A stretch of DNA of 64,000 nt, taken from NCBI RefSeq assembly GCF_001429725.1, contig NZ_LMHV01000040.1, positions 79,825-143,824 on the forward strand. Reading direction: 5' to 3'. The notes under the pieces are model-generated. The model made no database searches, was not told where the DNA came from, and saw only the letters and a program-made list of their open reading frames with translations. Shown piece after piece: positions 40,797-50,491 of this stretch. A program made the position numbers and the translations under genes. The stretch comes from Rhizobium sp. Root708 (GTDB lineage Bacteria; Pseudomonadota; Alphaproteobacteria; Rhizobiales; Rhizobiaceae). The first letter of the stretch is position 1, and each line of letters starts with the position of its first letter.

Positions 40797-41414
40797 ATGC
40801 CCGCCATGCGTTTTTTTGCCATGACATTTGCGGCTATGCCGCTGGCTCTCGCCCTGCTTGCTCCCACCACTTTGCCTGCGATCGCGCAGGAAAAGGATAC
40901 GATCAAGGAGCAGCCCGAAGCCAACCTTTCCCCTCAGCAGCACCTTGACCAGCTCTACGCGCAGCTGAAGCGCGAGCGCAACGGCGACAAGGCAAACAAT
41001 ATTGCCGACGAAATTCGCACCGAGTGGAACGATTCGGGAAGCGCTACCGTCAATCTTCTGATGCAGTGGGCCGACAAGGCCATTGAGGAAAAACGGACGC
41101 CGGCAGCCCTCGATTTTCTCGACCAGGCGATCGCGCTGAAGCCCAATTACGCCGAGAGCTGGAACCGCCGCGCGACGTTGAACTATGCGAACGGCAATTA
41201 TCGCAAGTCCATGGCCGACATCGAACGCGTGCTGGATCTCGAGCCCCGCCATTTCGGCGCCCTCTCGGGCATGGCGACGATCCTCACCGATACCGGCAAC
41301 GATCAGCTGGCGTTGAAGGCCTGGGAACGGTTTCTCGATATCTATCCAGCCAACCGCACCGCCCAGGAGCAGATGAACACGCTCTCTGAAAAACTGGCGG
41401 GAAGCCGGACCTGA
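40797..41414 (+). CDS. Tetratricopeptide repeat protein with signal peptide
   Basis: 205 residues. The N-terminus (MTFAAMPLALALLAPTTLPAIAQ) is a signal peptide; ATG at 40806 is an alternative start. Two to three TPR-like repeats follow from about 85 to 190, such as PAALDFLDQAIALKPNYAES and YRKSMADIERVLDLEPRHFG. Likely a periplasmic scaffold. No enzymatic motif. Confidence 0.82.
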   Translation: MPAMRFFAMTFAAMPLALALLAPTTLPAIAQEKDTIKEQPEANLSPQQHLDQLYAQLKRERNGDKANNIADEIRTEWNDSGSATVNLLMQWADKAIEEKRTPAALDFLDQAIALKPNYAESWNRRATLNYANGNYRKSMADIERVLDLEPRHFGALSGMATILTDTGNDQLALKAWERFLDIYPANRTAQEQMNTLSEKLAGSRT

Positions 41415-41482
41415 TGTTTGAGCGTGAACCGCTGATGCCGAGCTTGCGTACGATCTGACAGATATTGTTGCAGGTCGCCTCC

Positions 41483-42538
41483 ATGTTCGCCATCCTCTCC
41501 GCTTTCCTTGCGCCCATTGCCGTTGCGATCGGCTACTCCGCCTACAAGGCCCGGGAGTTCGAACGCGCCTATCCCAACATCGGCGAACTGACCGATATCG
41601 GCGGCTATCGCATGAATGCCGTCCACATTCCGCGACCCCTGACAGCCGATCTGCCGCCACTGGTCTTCGTTCATGGAGCCAGCGGCAATCTCCTCGATCA
41701 GATGGGTGCGTTCCTGGCGCCCTTGCAGGGACGCGCCGAGATGCTCTTCATCGACCGCCCCGGCCACGGCTACTCCGAGCGCGGCGGGCCCGATAATGCC
41801 CTGCCCTCTGGACAGGCCGACGCCATCGCGCAATTGATGGAGCGGAAGGGGATCATGGAAGCGATCATCGTCGGCCATTCCTTCGGCGGCGCGGTCGCGG
41901 CAGCCTTCGGCGTCCGGCATCCCGAAAGGACCAAGGGCTTGCTGTTCCTTGCCCCGGCAACCCACCCCTGGCCGGGCGGCGTCGATTGGTACTATCGTGT
42001 CGCGACGGCGCCGCTGATCGGCTGGCTGTTCAACCACATGCTGGTCATACCGCTCGGCATGCGACGCCTCGAGCGCGGCACACGAAACGTGTTTCGGCCA
42101 AATGCGCGACCCCGGGACTATATCAGCAAGACCGCACCATCCCTCGTCCTTCGGCCGGATACCTTCTACAATAATGCCCGCGACTTTGTCGGACTGCTCG
42201 GCTACGTCAAGAAGCATTCGCCATTCTACAACAGGATCAAGGCGCCGACCGTCATCATAACCGGCGACAGCGACGACATCGTCTGGGAGCATCTGCATTC
42301 CCAGGGTCTCGCCCGGGATATTTCCGGCTCCGAGCTCGTCAAGGTAAAAGGTCTCGGCCACAAGCCGGATTACCTCGCCACCGATCTGGCGATTGCCGCG
42401 CTGGAAAAGATCGCCGGCAAGCCCCGCGACCTGCGAGCCGTCGCGGCCATGGTCGAAGAGCGGCTTGCCGCGGCGAACGGAGCGCAGGCGTTCGAACAAG
42501 CTAGCAGCCCTGCGCCCGCCGTAGCGGAAGTTTGTTGA
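41483..42538 (+). CDS. Alpha/beta hydrolase with N-terminal membrane helix
   Basis: 351 residues. A hydrophobic helix at about 2-20 anchors or exports the protein. The hydrolase fold shows LVFVHGASGNLLDQ near 60, FIDRPGHGYSERG near 92, the nucleophile motif GHSFGGAVAAAFG near 130, the acid region TGDSDDIV near 257 and the histidine in LGHKPDY near 293. Substrate unknown. Start ATG at 41483 preferred over TTG 41465. Confidence 0.85.
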   Translation: MFAILSAFLAPIAVAIGYSAYKAREFERAYPNIGELTDIGGYRMNAVHIPRPLTADLPPLVFVHGASGNLLDQMGAFLAPLQGRAEMLFIDRPGHGYSERGGPDNALPSGQADAIAQLMERKGIMEAIIVGHSFGGAVAAAFGVRHPERTKGLLFLAPATHPWPGGVDWYYRVATAPLIGWLFNHMLVIPLGMRRLERGTRNVFRPNARPRDYISKTAPSLVLRPDTFYNNARDFVGLLGYVKKHSPFYNRIKAPTVIITGDSDDIVWEHLHSQGLARDISGSELVKVKGLGHKPDYLATDLAIAALEKIAGKPRDLRAVAAMVEERLAAANGAQAFEQASSPAPAVAEVC

Positions 42539-42607
42539 CCAACCCCGCATTGCCCACGCAAGCAGCGATCCCATATCCAGTGGATCGCACCGCTCGAGGG
42601 GGTTGTC

Positions 42608-44359
42608 ATGAGCCATCTGCGTAAATCCGCTGCACTGCTGGTCGCCGGTTGGCTTGTCCTGGCGGTCCCGCCTCTTCCTCCGGCGTTCGCCGCCTCGCCG
42701 ACGCCTGTTGAAGCCGAGCATGGCATGGTCGTGACGGCCCAGCATTTGGCAACGGATGTCGGTGTTTCGGTGCTGAAGAGCGGCGGCAATGCCGTCGATG
42801 CAGCGGTCGCCGTCGGCTACGCGCTCGCCGTCGTCTACCCGACGGCCGGCAACATCGGCGGTGGCGGCTTCATGACCATCCGCCTGAAGGACGGCAGGAC
42901 GACTTTCCTCGATTTCCGCGAGCGCGCGCCGCTCGCAGCCACCAAGACAATGTATCTCGATGCCAAGGGCGATATCGTCCCGCGCGCCAGCCTCGACGGT
43001 TATCTCGCCGTCGGCGTGCCCGGATCCGTGAAGGGCTTCGAGATGGCCCGCGAGAAATACGGCACCAAGTCACGGCAGGACCTTATGGCGCCGGCGATCC
43101 GCTACGCCACGGAAGGCTTCACGCTGGAACAGGGCGATGTCGCCAGTATCACCGGCAGCGCCAAGCGGCTCGCCAAGGACGAAGCCGCGGCAAAGATCTT
43201 TCTGAAGCCGGAGGGCAAGCCTTACGCCGTCGGCGAAAAGCTCGTGCAGCCCGACCTTGCCGCCGTTCTCTCCAGCATCGCCGACAAGGGACCCGACGCC
43301 TTCTACAAGGGCATGCCCGCCGACGCGATCGTCAAGGCAAGCCAAGCAAAGGGCGGCATTCTCGCCAAGGAGGATTTCGAGCAGTACGCGGTGCGTGAGT
43401 TGAAGCCGGTCGAGTGCAGCTATCGCGGCTACGACATCATCTCCTCGCCTCCTCCCTCCTCCGGCGGCGTCATCATCTGCGAAATCCTTAGCGTGCTGGA
43501 AGACTACCCGCTCTCCTTCCTCGGCTACGGCTCCGCCGAGACCGTGCACCTGATGGTCGAGGCGATGCGTTACGCCTATGTCGACCGCAACGCCGCCCTC
43601 GGCGACCCTGACTTCGTCGACAACCCCGTCTCGACCCTGCTCGACAAGGGCTACGCCAAGGCGATCCGCGCCAAGATCGATCCCTACAAATCCGGCACCT
43701 CGGCCAACCTGAAGCCGCTCGGTGCCAAGGAAAGCGTCGAGACCACGCACTATTCGATCATCGACGATGAAGGGAACGCCGTCGCCGTCACCTACACGCT
43801 GAACGGCAACTTCGGCGCCGCCGTCGTCGCCCCCGGCACCGGCATCCTGCTCAACAACGAGATGGACGACTTCACCTCGAAGCCAGGCGTTCCGAACCTT
43901 TACGGCCTCGTGCAGGGCGAAGCCAATGCGATCGCCCCGAAGAAGACCCCGCTTTCCTCGATGAGCCCGACGATCGTCACCAAGGACGGCAAGCCCTTCA
44001 TGGTAATCGGCAGCCCCGGCGGCTCGCGCATCATCACCATCACGCTTGAGGCGATCCTGAACGTTGTCGATTTCGGCATGGACATCAGCCAGGCGGTCAA
44101 TGCCCCTCGCATTCATCACCAGTGGCAGCCCGATAAGATCTATCTCGAGCCCTACGCGCTGTCGCCCGATACCATCCGGGCCCTGATCGGTATGGGCCAT
44201 ACGCTCGACGATGGCAGCAGCGGCCCGCCGCAATGGGGACAGGCCGCTGGCATCCTGGTCGGCGGCAAGAGCCTCGCCGATATCGAGAAAGGTGGCGGCG
44301 CGCGCTACTACGGCGCGATGGACAGCCGCGCCACCGAGGGCTCCGCCGGCGGCTACTGA
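42608..44359 (+). CDS. ggt: Gamma-glutamyltransferase
   Basis: 583 residues with a signal peptide (about 1-29, ending PPAFA). GGT is made as a precursor that cuts itself; the nucleophile threonine of the small subunit is Thr379 in VETTHYSII. Substrate-binding motifs DFRERAPLAATK, PPPSSGGVIICEIL and GSPGGSRIITITLEAILN are present. In the periplasm it hydrolyses glutathione and transfers gamma-glutamyl groups. GAGGGGG lies ahead of the ATG. Confidence 0.95.
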   Translation: MSHLRKSAALLVAGWLVLAVPPLPPAFAASPTPVEAEHGMVVTAQHLATDVGVSVLKSGGNAVDAAVAVGYALAVVYPTAGNIGGGGFMTIRLKDGRTTFLDFRERAPLAATKTMYLDAKGDIVPRASLDGYLAVGVPGSVKGFEMAREKYGTKSRQDLMAPAIRYATEGFTLEQGDVASITGSAKRLAKDEAAAKIFLKPEGKPYAVGEKLVQPDLAAVLSSIADKGPDAFYKGMPADAIVKASQAKGGILAKEDFEQYAVRELKPVECSYRGYDIISSPPPSSGGVIICEILSVLEDYPLSFLGYGSAETVHLMVEAMRYAYVDRNAALGDPDFVDNPVSTLLDKGYAKAIRAKIDPYKSGTSANLKPLGAKESVETTHYSIIDDEGNAVAVTYTLNGNFGAAVVAPGTGILLNNEMDDFTSKPGVPNLYGLVQGEANAIAPKKTPLSSMSPTIVTKDGKPFMVIGSPGGSRIITITLEAILNVVDFGMDISQAVNAPRIHHQWQPDKIYLEPYALSPDTIRALIGMGHTLDDGSSGPPQWGQAAGILVGGKSLADIEKGGGARYYGAMDSRATEGSAGGY

Positions 44360-45067
44360 TCAGCGGATGCGGGCGTGGACATAATCGCCCTTGATGCTCA
44401 CGCGAGGCCGGGCGCCGGGCACGCTCGGTTCCAGGCTGTCGACATAGGATGCCTTGGCAATCACCGAGTAATCCACCGGCACGCCGCTTCCGAAGGTGAG
44501 GTCCGTCTGCAACGACTGCGCGGTGATGTTGACGGTCTCGTCCTGCCGGATGCTGTCGTAGCGCAGATGCGCGCGCACCGCCGTGCCGAGGATATCGATC
44601 CCGGCGGCGTGGCCATCAAAGCTGATGTCAGCCGCCTTGCTGGTGATCGCGACATTGGCGAAATCGCCATCCAGCTGCGCCTTCAGCGCCTCCTGCTCGA
44701 TGCGCACGGTGGTTCCAGGCGCGACATTTGCGGAAATCTCCGGCGTACAATCGGACAGATCCGCCCATGCCGTCTGCATCACCTCGATCTTCAGGACCGT
44801 CCCATCGATGCGCATCGCGCTTCGATCGCGGCAGCTATTGAAGAACCAGCTCGAATAGAAGCTTGAGAACCAGCCGTTGCGCCGCGCGCTGGTATTCGCT
44901 GTGTAGGGGCCCGCGTCATCAGTGGTTAGCCTGACCTCACTTGCCTCACCGCTGATGACAACGGATCGGATGAGTGAAACATCAAGTGTCTCGCCGGCCA
45001 TGCGCGGTCCGGCGAAGGCGGAGGCAAGCGTCAGAGTGAATGCGGGGATAAAGAGGATGAGGGTCAT
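44360..45067 (-). CDS. Hypothetical exported beta-rich protein
   Basis: 235 residues with a signal peptide (MTLILFIPAFTLTLASAFAGP). The rest alternates short beta strands (VSLIRSVVISGEASEVRLTT, TTVRIEQEALKAQLDGDFANVAIT), resembling DUF2807-like beta-helix adhesin proteins, but I cannot assign it firmly. One unusual tract, GWFSSFYSSWFFNSC, is aromatic-rich. Stop codon abuts the ggt stop directly, convergent. Confidence 0.65.
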   Translation of the reverse strand: MTLILFIPAFTLTLASAFAGPRMAGETLDVSLIRSVVISGEASEVRLTTDDAGPYTANTSARRNGWFSSFYSSWFFNSCRDRSAMRIDGTVLKIEVMQTAWADLSDCTPEISANVAPGTTVRIEQEALKAQLDGDFANVAITSKAADISFDGHAAGIDILGTAVRAHLRYDSIRQDETVNITAQSLQTDLTFGSGVPVDYSVIAKASYVDSLEPSVPGARPRVSIKGDYVHARIR

Positions 45068-45227
45068 CGGTTTCTCCTTGGACGCGCCGGCCGGCGGCTG
45101 GCGATTGCGTGCAAGGTGAAGACCGGGAGCCGATCTCGAGACCTCGATCGTGATCCGGGTCGCCCGCGATTGCGATCGAGGCCATAGTCGTGCAGTTATT
45201 GAACGCGTCTCACCGAGCCCAACCATC

Positions 45228-46289
45228 ATGATCTTCGTTCCGCTTCCCTTTGTCGTTGCCCTCCTTCTCGTCATCCTGCTCATCCGCATGCTCAGGCAGA
45301 ACGATTGGGCAGAACAGGAAAAGCGCCCGTTCCTACTTTTGATCGGCGCCTACACGCTGCAATCGATCATCATCGGCGTCCGCTGGGGCTATGACGTGAT
45401 CGACATCCTGCCGATCCAGCCCGTCGTCGCCTGCATGATCGCGGCGCTCGCCTGGATCAGCTTTCGCAACCTCGCCGCGGAACGCCAGACATCGCTCCTC
45501 CGCTTCTGGCCGCATATCCTGCCGAGCGTTCTGATCGTCGCACTCCTGGTCTTCTGGCGCGATCTCGTTGGTCCGGTCGTGACCGCGACTTTCCTTGCCT
45601 ACGGCGCAGCCCTGCTCTGCCTCGCCCGCAACGGCCCGGATGCGCTCATCTCCTCGCGTCTCGATGGCGCGCTTCTCTCCTATCGCTCGCTCGTGATCAC
45701 CGGACTGGCGCTGATCGCCTCGTCGGCGGCCGATATCGCGATCAGTCTCGACCTCGAACAGAGTGGCGGCATCCACTCCGGGGCAATCGTCGCCGTCGGC
45801 AATGTCATTACACTTCTGATCCTCGGCACGGCAGCGTCAATTGCCAGCGGCAGCCAGTCGCTCGCCGCCCTGCCATCGGAAGCCACCACGCCACCCGCCC
45901 CGAGCGACGAAGACGATGCCATCGCTCGTGCGCTGGAAAGCCTGATGCAATCCCGACAGCTCTATCGCGATCCCGACCTCAATCTCGGCCGCATCGCCCG
46001 CAAGATGAACCTGCCGGCCCGCCGCGTCTCGATGGCAGTCAACCGCGTCCACGGCGTCAGCGTCTCTCAGTATGTGAACGACTTTCGCATCCGAGCCGCA
46101 TGCGAGGCGCTGGTGACGACGGACGAGCCCATCACGCGGCTGATGTTCGATTGCGGCTTCATCAGCAAATCGAACTTCAATCGCGAGTTCCTGCGCGTTG
46201 CCGGAACCAACCCGACCGAGTTTCGGCGGCGCGGGCGCCGCCAATACGACGCAGCCGATACACGCCCGACGCTTTTCGTGTCACGGTGA
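45228..46289 (+). CDS. AraC family regulator with membrane N-terminus
   Basis: 353 residues. The first 220 residues contain six to seven hydrophobic helices (IFVPLPFVVALLLVILLIR, then LLLIGAYTLQSIIIGV and more). The C-terminal 100 residues form an AraC helix-turn-helix: LNLGRIARKMNLPARRVSMAVN and ITRLMFDCGFISKSNFNREFLRVAG. Membrane-bound AraC proteins of this kind sense signals through the membrane part. Start ATG 45228 preferred over a longer frame from 45150. Gene order gives no clear target. Confidence 0.88.
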   Translation: MIFVPLPFVVALLLVILLIRMLRQNDWAEQEKRPFLLLIGAYTLQSIIIGVRWGYDVIDILPIQPVVACMIAALAWISFRNLAAERQTSLLRFWPHILPSVLIVALLVFWRDLVGPVVTATFLAYGAALLCLARNGPDALISSRLDGALLSYRSLVITGLALIASSAADIAISLDLEQSGGIHSGAIVAVGNVITLLILGTAASIASGSQSLAALPSEATTPPAPSDEDDAIARALESLMQSRQLYRDPDLNLGRIARKMNLPARRVSMAVNRVHGVSVSQYVNDFRIRAACEALVTTDEPITRLMFDCGFISKSNFNREFLRVAGTNPTEFRRRGRRQYDAADTRPTLFVSR

Positions 46290-46358
46290 CAAAGTCGTCG
46301 TTCACATCAAGCGCGTGCCACCCTATTGAGGGGCGTACCGTCATTCGAAAGAGTCTCC

Positions 46359-47333
46359 ATGGTCAGCATTGAAATGATCGTCGCAGCTCGCGCTCGTCTG
46401 CGCGGCCATGCGCGCCGCACGCCGCTTCTCTCCTCCCCTTTCATCGACGAAATTGCCGGCCGGCGCGTGTTCGTGAAGGCCGAATGCCTGCAGCACACCG
46501 GCTCCTTCAAGTTTCGTGGCGGCTGGTCGGCCGTTTCCGCGCTTGATCCGGCCGTTCGCAGCCGCGGCGTCATCGCCTTCTCGTCAGGCAATCACGCGCA
46601 GGGCGTGGCGCTCGCCGCCAAGCTGCATGGCGTGCCATCGGTCATTATCATGCCGGCCGACGCGCCGAAGCTGAAGATCGCCAACACGAGGGCGCTCGGC
46701 GCGGAAGTCGTGCTCTACGACCGTGCGACACAGGATCGCGACGCCATCGGCGCCGAGCTTTCGTCCGCCCGTGGGCTGACGCTCATCAAGCCTTTCGACG
46801 AGCCACAGGTGATCGCTGGCCAAGGCACGACGGGTCTCGAGATCGCCGAGCAGGCGGAGGAGGAAGGCGTCAAGTCGGCCGAGGTGCTGGTGCCCTGCGG
46901 CGGCGGCGGCCTGTCATCGGGGATTGCGCTTGCACTCGAAGCCAGCGCACCGGCATTTCGCGTTCGCCCCTGCGAACCGGATGGTTTCGACGATTTCACG
47001 CGGTCGCTGGCCTCAGGCAAGATCGAGCGCAACGCAACGATGACCGGCTCGATCTGCGATGCAATCATCACGCCGCAGCCCGGCAGCATCACCTTCCCGA
47101 TCCTGCAGCGCCTCTCCGGTGCCGGCATCGTCGTGACGGACGACGAGGCGCGTCGGGCAATGGCCCTCGCCTTCGTCCGGCTGAAGATCGTTGTCGAACC
47201 CGGCGGCGCGGTCGCACTCGCCGCAGCCCTTTTCCATGGCGATGAGCTGGAAGACGAAAACGTCGTCGTCGTTACCTCGGGAGGCAACGTCGACGCCGAT
47301 GTCTTCGCCGAGGCACTGGCCCGGCACGGATAG
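46359..47333 (+). CDS. Threonine/serine dehydratase-like PLP enzyme
   Basis: 324 residues. Fold-type II PLP enzyme; the Schiff-base lysine is Lys51 in TGSFKFRGG. SSGNHAQGVALAA (residues about 77-90) and the phosphate loop PCGGGGLSSGIALA (about 180) match serine racemase/threonine dehydratase. No ACT regulatory domain, so this is the short catabolic or racemase-like form. The final VVTSGGNVD is typical. Confidence 0.9.
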   Translation: MVSIEMIVAARARLRGHARRTPLLSSPFIDEIAGRRVFVKAECLQHTGSFKFRGGWSAVSALDPAVRSRGVIAFSSGNHAQGVALAAKLHGVPSVIIMPADAPKLKIANTRALGAEVVLYDRATQDRDAIGAELSSARGLTLIKPFDEPQVIAGQGTTGLEIAEQAEEEGVKSAEVLVPCGGGGLSSGIALALEASAPAFRVRPCEPDGFDDFTRSLASGKIERNATMTGSICDAIITPQPGSITFPILQRLSGAGIVVTDDEARRAMALAFVRLKIVVEPGGAVALAAALFHGDELEDENVVVVTSGGNVDADVFAEALARHG

Positions 47334-47414
47334 AGGCGGACCAGGCCTGCCTCCAGACGGCTGACGAAGCCGTCAGCTCGATTGAATGTCTGGACGAGAG
47401 CAAGATACCCATCA

Positions 47415-47529
47415 CCGTCATACCGGCCTCGTGCCGGTATCCAGCGCGATCAAGTCATTGATCACGAAAGACTCCCTGGCCGGACAGACGCCCGGCGGGC
47501 TGGATTCCGGCTCAAGGCCGGAATGACGG
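47415..47529. repeat. 115-base intergenic repeat with near-perfect terminal inverted repeats
   Basis: The ends CCGTCATACCGGCC (47415-47428) and GGCCGGAATGACGG (47516-47529) are complementary at 13 of 14 positions. Each end also forms its own hairpin: ATACCGGC-CTCGT-GCCGGTAT (47420-47440) and ATTCCGGC-TCAAG-GCCGGAAT (47504-47524). The right half matches the widespread alphaproteobacterial intergenic palindrome type (GGATTCCGGC...GCCGGAATGACG). The element lies between the convergent dehydratase and SDR genes. Confidence 0.8.
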
Positions 47530-47603
47530 AGAAGCAAGGGATGTCGAACAACAGAGGTTTGCCAACAAAGAGCGAGACAGGCCAACCTGCCTCACTCTTT
47601 CGT

Positions 47604-48401
47604 TCAATCGGCTTTATAGCGGAGCGCCGGTGCCGAGCGTGACAGGTTCGGTATCAGCGCCTGGCGAGCATCCTCGTAGGCCTTGAGCAATCCGGCATCC
47701 TCGAGAGCCGGGATGGTCGCGAACTCGCCCTGGTCGAAGCCGGCAAGGGCTGCGTCCACCATGTCTTCGGCCTGCATGACGATCTCGGTCGGCAGGTGCT
47801 CGACCGGCGTCCCGGCGATGCCCCAGAATTCGGTCGCGGTCGCTCCTGGCAGCACCGCCTGGATGCGGATGTTCTTGTCCGCCAGCTCGTGCTTCAGCGA
47901 TTGGCTGAATGCCAGAACGAAAGCCTTGCTCGCCCCATACACACCGTTCAGCACCTCGGGCGCGATCGCCACGATCGACGCGATATTGATGATTGCACCG
48001 CCACCGCGAGCAACGAAGCCGGGCACGGCGGCGTAGGTCAGCCGCATCAACGACGTGACGTTGAGATCGACCATCGCCTGCATCTTGTCGACGTCGGAGG
48101 CAAGCAGCGGCGCGGTGGCGCCGACGCCGGCGTTGTTGACCAGAAGCGTGATGCTGCGATCGCTCTTCAGCACCGCCTCGACACGCGCCAGATCGGCCGC
48201 CTTGCCGAGGTCGGCTGGGATGGTTTCAATCGTCCTGCCCGTTTCCCGGGTGAGCTTGGTGGCAAGTTCGGAAAGCCGTTCCGCATTGCGGGCGACCAGA
48301 ATGAGATCATAGCCGCGCTTTGCGAGCCGCTGAGCATAGATGGCACCGATCCCCGATGACGCGCCGGTAACGAGTGCGGTTCCTTTGTGCTGTTCGGTCA
48401 T
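47604..48401 (-). CDS. Short-chain dehydrogenase/reductase
   Basis: 265 residues. Cofactor motif TGASSGIGAIYAQRLAKRG, NNAGVG near 88, and catalytic GVYGASKA near 157. Substrate unknown. The ATG at 48401 has GGAG upstream; the longer frame from 48491 is not needed. Divergent from the GlxA-type regulator, with a 117-base gap containing a perfect inverted repeat CAACAGC-GCCT-GCTGTTG at 48419-48436. Confidence 0.92.
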   Translation of the reverse strand: MTEQHKGTALVTGASSGIGAIYAQRLAKRGYDLILVARNAERLSELATKLTRETGRTIETIPADLGKAADLARVEAVLKSDRSITLLVNNAGVGATAPLLASDVDKMQAMVDLNVTSLMRLTYAAVPGFVARGGGAIINIASIVAIAPEVLNGVYGASKAFVLAFSQSLKHELADKNIRIQAVLPGATATEFWGIAGTPVEHLPTEIVMQAEDMVDAALAGFDQGEFATIPALEDAGLLKAYEDARQALIPNLSRSAPALRYKAD

Positions 48402-48418
48402 TGTCGTTCTCCAAGTAG

Positions 48419-48436
48419 CAACAGCGCCTGCTGTTG
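48419..48436. promoter_or_regulatory. Inverted repeat between divergent SDR and GlxA genes
   Basis: CAACAGC, GCCT, GCTGTTG: 7-bp perfect arms in the shared promoter region. A plausible operator for the adjacent regulator. Confidence 0.4.
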
Positions 48437-48518
48437 GCTTGAGGAGAGTCTTACGCCTGATTGCCAATGTCTTGAATGTCATATAAACCACCTTTTAGGA
48501 CAAACGGAGTTTTGAGCC

Positions 48519-49463
48519 ATGCAGCGCATCGCCGTCCTGCTTTTTCCGGGCTTTCAGATGATGAGCCTCGCCGCTATCTCCGCCTTCGAGTTCACAAACC
48601 TCGAGCTCGGCGAACAGGCCTACGACATCGCCTACCTCTCCGAGACCGGTGGACCGATACGGGGCTCCTTCGGCGTCACGATGGAAACGACGCCGTTCGA
48701 CGATCCCGCTTTCGATACGTTGCTAGTGTCGGGCGCCGTCGGCATCAAGTTGCCGACTCCAGGAGAGAGCGAATTCATCCGCAACGCGCTTGCCGCCTCC
48801 CGCCGCGTCGCCTCGATCTGTACCGGCGCCTTTCTGCTTGCCGACGCGGGCGTGCTCGACGGCCGTCGCGCCACGACACACTGGCTCCTCGCCCGCGAGC
48901 TGCAGTCACGCTATCCCCAGGTCAGAATCGAGGAGGATCGCATCTTCATCATCGACGGATCCGTCTGGAGCTCGGCGGGGATGACCGCCGGGGTCGATCT
49001 GGCGCTTGCCATGGTCGAGAAGGATCACGGCGCCGACATCGCCCGCGCCGTCGCCCGCAAGCTCGTCGTCTACCATCGCCGCGCCGGCGGCCAGTCGCAG
49101 TTCTCTGCACTATTGGAACTGGAACCCAAATCGGACCGCATTCAGAAGGCACTGGTGCATGCGCGCGGCAACCTGAAGAACACGCTATCCGTCGAGGAGC
49201 TGGCAGAGGCAGCCGCACTCAGCCCCCGCCAGTTCAGCCGGACGTTCCGCGCGGAGACAGGGCAGTCGCCGGCCAAGGCCGTGGAGAACCTGCGCCTTGA
49301 GGCGGCTCGCCTGATGATGGAACAGGGCCGGCACCCGATCGACGTCGTTGCCGCGGAAACAGGCTTCGCCGATCGCGAGCGGATGCGCCGTGCCTTTCTG
49401 CGCGCCTTCGGCCAGCCGCCGCAGGCGATCCGGCGAAACGCCCAGCGCGAATATCAGGCATAG
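48519..49463 (+). CDS. GlxA family AraC-type regulator
   Basis: 314 residues. Residues 1-180 are a DJ-1/PfpI-like domain (AVLLFPGFQMMSLAAI, and SICTGAFLLADAG with Cys101 in the nucleophile-elbow position). Residues 210-310 are a double helix-turn-helix of the AraC type (LSVEELAEAAALSPRQFSRTFRAE, then IDVVAAETGFADRERMRRAF). Such proteins regulate metabolism of amines or amino acids. The divergent SDR gene is the likely target. Confidence 0.92.
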   Translation: MQRIAVLLFPGFQMMSLAAISAFEFTNLELGEQAYDIAYLSETGGPIRGSFGVTMETTPFDDPAFDTLLVSGAVGIKLPTPGESEFIRNALAASRRVASICTGAFLLADAGVLDGRRATTHWLLARELQSRYPQVRIEEDRIFIIDGSVWSSAGMTAGVDLALAMVEKDHGADIARAVARKLVVYHRRAGGQSQFSALLELEPKSDRIQKALVHARGNLKNTLSVEELAEAAALSPRQFSRTFRAETGQSPAKAVENLRLEAARLMMEQGRHPIDVVAAETGFADRERMRRAFLRAFGQPPQAIRRNAQREYQA

Positions 49464-50383
49464 GCTCTCGCAGCCGGCTGGATGGCCGATGGCACCGCGT
49501 CAGCGACAGCCTCCCTAACGGATTGCAGCATGATGGACGCAAGCCGCGCAGTTGCCGGCCCGGACTCCGCTTCGGCGCGATGCAGCACAAGGCCGAGCGA
49601 GGGTAGCTCGGGCAAGCCGGCTTCGTTGGTGGCAAGCGGCTTCACCTTCCGCGGCAGGCCAATTGGCGTGCGGATGCTGATGCCGAGCCCGGCAGCCGTC
49701 GCTGCCCACAATCCCCCAAGGCTCGGACTGACGAAGGCGAGCCGCCAGGGAATGCCCGCCGTATCGAGCGCCTTGGTCGCCGCCGTGCGCAACAGGCACG
49801 GAGCCTCGAGCGAGGCGAGCGGTACCGGCTCGCCGCTGCCGAGGCTCCAGTCGACCGCCCCTTCCGCCGGCCCGATCCAGCGCATCGGCACTTCGGCGAT
49901 CTTCTCGCAATAGGGCGTCAGCGTGCCGTCGCTCCACGCCAGCGCCAGATCGAGCTTGCCCGAGGTTACCCGCTCGATCAGCTCGACATTGCGCACGACA
50001 CGCGCCTCGATACGGACCTTCGGATGCGCGCGCGCAAAGCGGCCGAGCACATCAGGCAAAAGCGTTTCGCCGAAATCCTCCTGCAATCCGAGCCTGACCC
50101 AGCCCTCGAGTTCGATACTCTGTACCGCTGCGGCCGCCTCGTCGTTGAGCTCCAGCAGGCGGCGCGCATAGGCCAGCATCGTCTCCCCCGCATCGGTGAG
50201 CGCGAGGCCGCGTCCCGCCTTGCGGAAGATCGGCGTGCCGGCCTGCTCCTCCAGCTTCTTCAGCTGGGCGCTGACGGCCGAGGTCGAACGCCCGAGCCGG
50301 TCGGCAGCCCGCGCGAAATTACCAAGCTCCATTCCGGTCGCGAAGGTCCTGAGCACATCGAGATCGAAGATCGTCCGTCGCAT
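49454..50383 (-). CDS. LysR family transcriptional regulator
   Basis: 309 residues. The N-terminal winged helix (LDVLRTFATGMELGNFARAADRLGRSTSAVSAQLKKLE) and the substrate-binding domain from about 90 are standard. Its 3' end overlaps the glxA end by ten bases, convergently. It is divergent from the tautomerase operon, so it likely controls that operon; the spacer from 50384 to 50491 is AT-rich as expected for LysR sites. Confidence 0.92.
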   Translation of the reverse strand: MRRTIFDLDVLRTFATGMELGNFARAADRLGRSTSAVSAQLKKLEEQAGTPIFRKAGRGLALTDAGETMLAYARRLLELNDEAAAAVQSIELEGWVRLGLQEDFGETLLPDVLGRFARAHPKVRIEARVVRNVELIERVTSGKLDLALAWSDGTLTPYCEKIAEVPMRWIGPAEGAVDWSLGSGEPVPLASLEAPCLLRTAATKALDTAGIPWRLAFVSPSLGGLWAATAAGLGISIRTPIGLPRKVKPLATNEAGLPELPSLGLVLHRAEAESGPATARLASIMLQSVREAVADAVPSAIQPAARAYA

Positions 50384-50491
50384 CGTAATAATCCCATTTT
50401 ATCGGATCATTAGTTCATTTAATTCTGATTTTCTGCACTATCGTGACGTGCGATGCTCCTCCTGTCAAGAATTCACCTAAAGGAGGCAATT

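Noticed and set aside
47415..47529. Paired hairpins as a possible CRISPR array
   Set aside because: Only two hairpins of different sequence, no regular spacers and no cas genes in the window.
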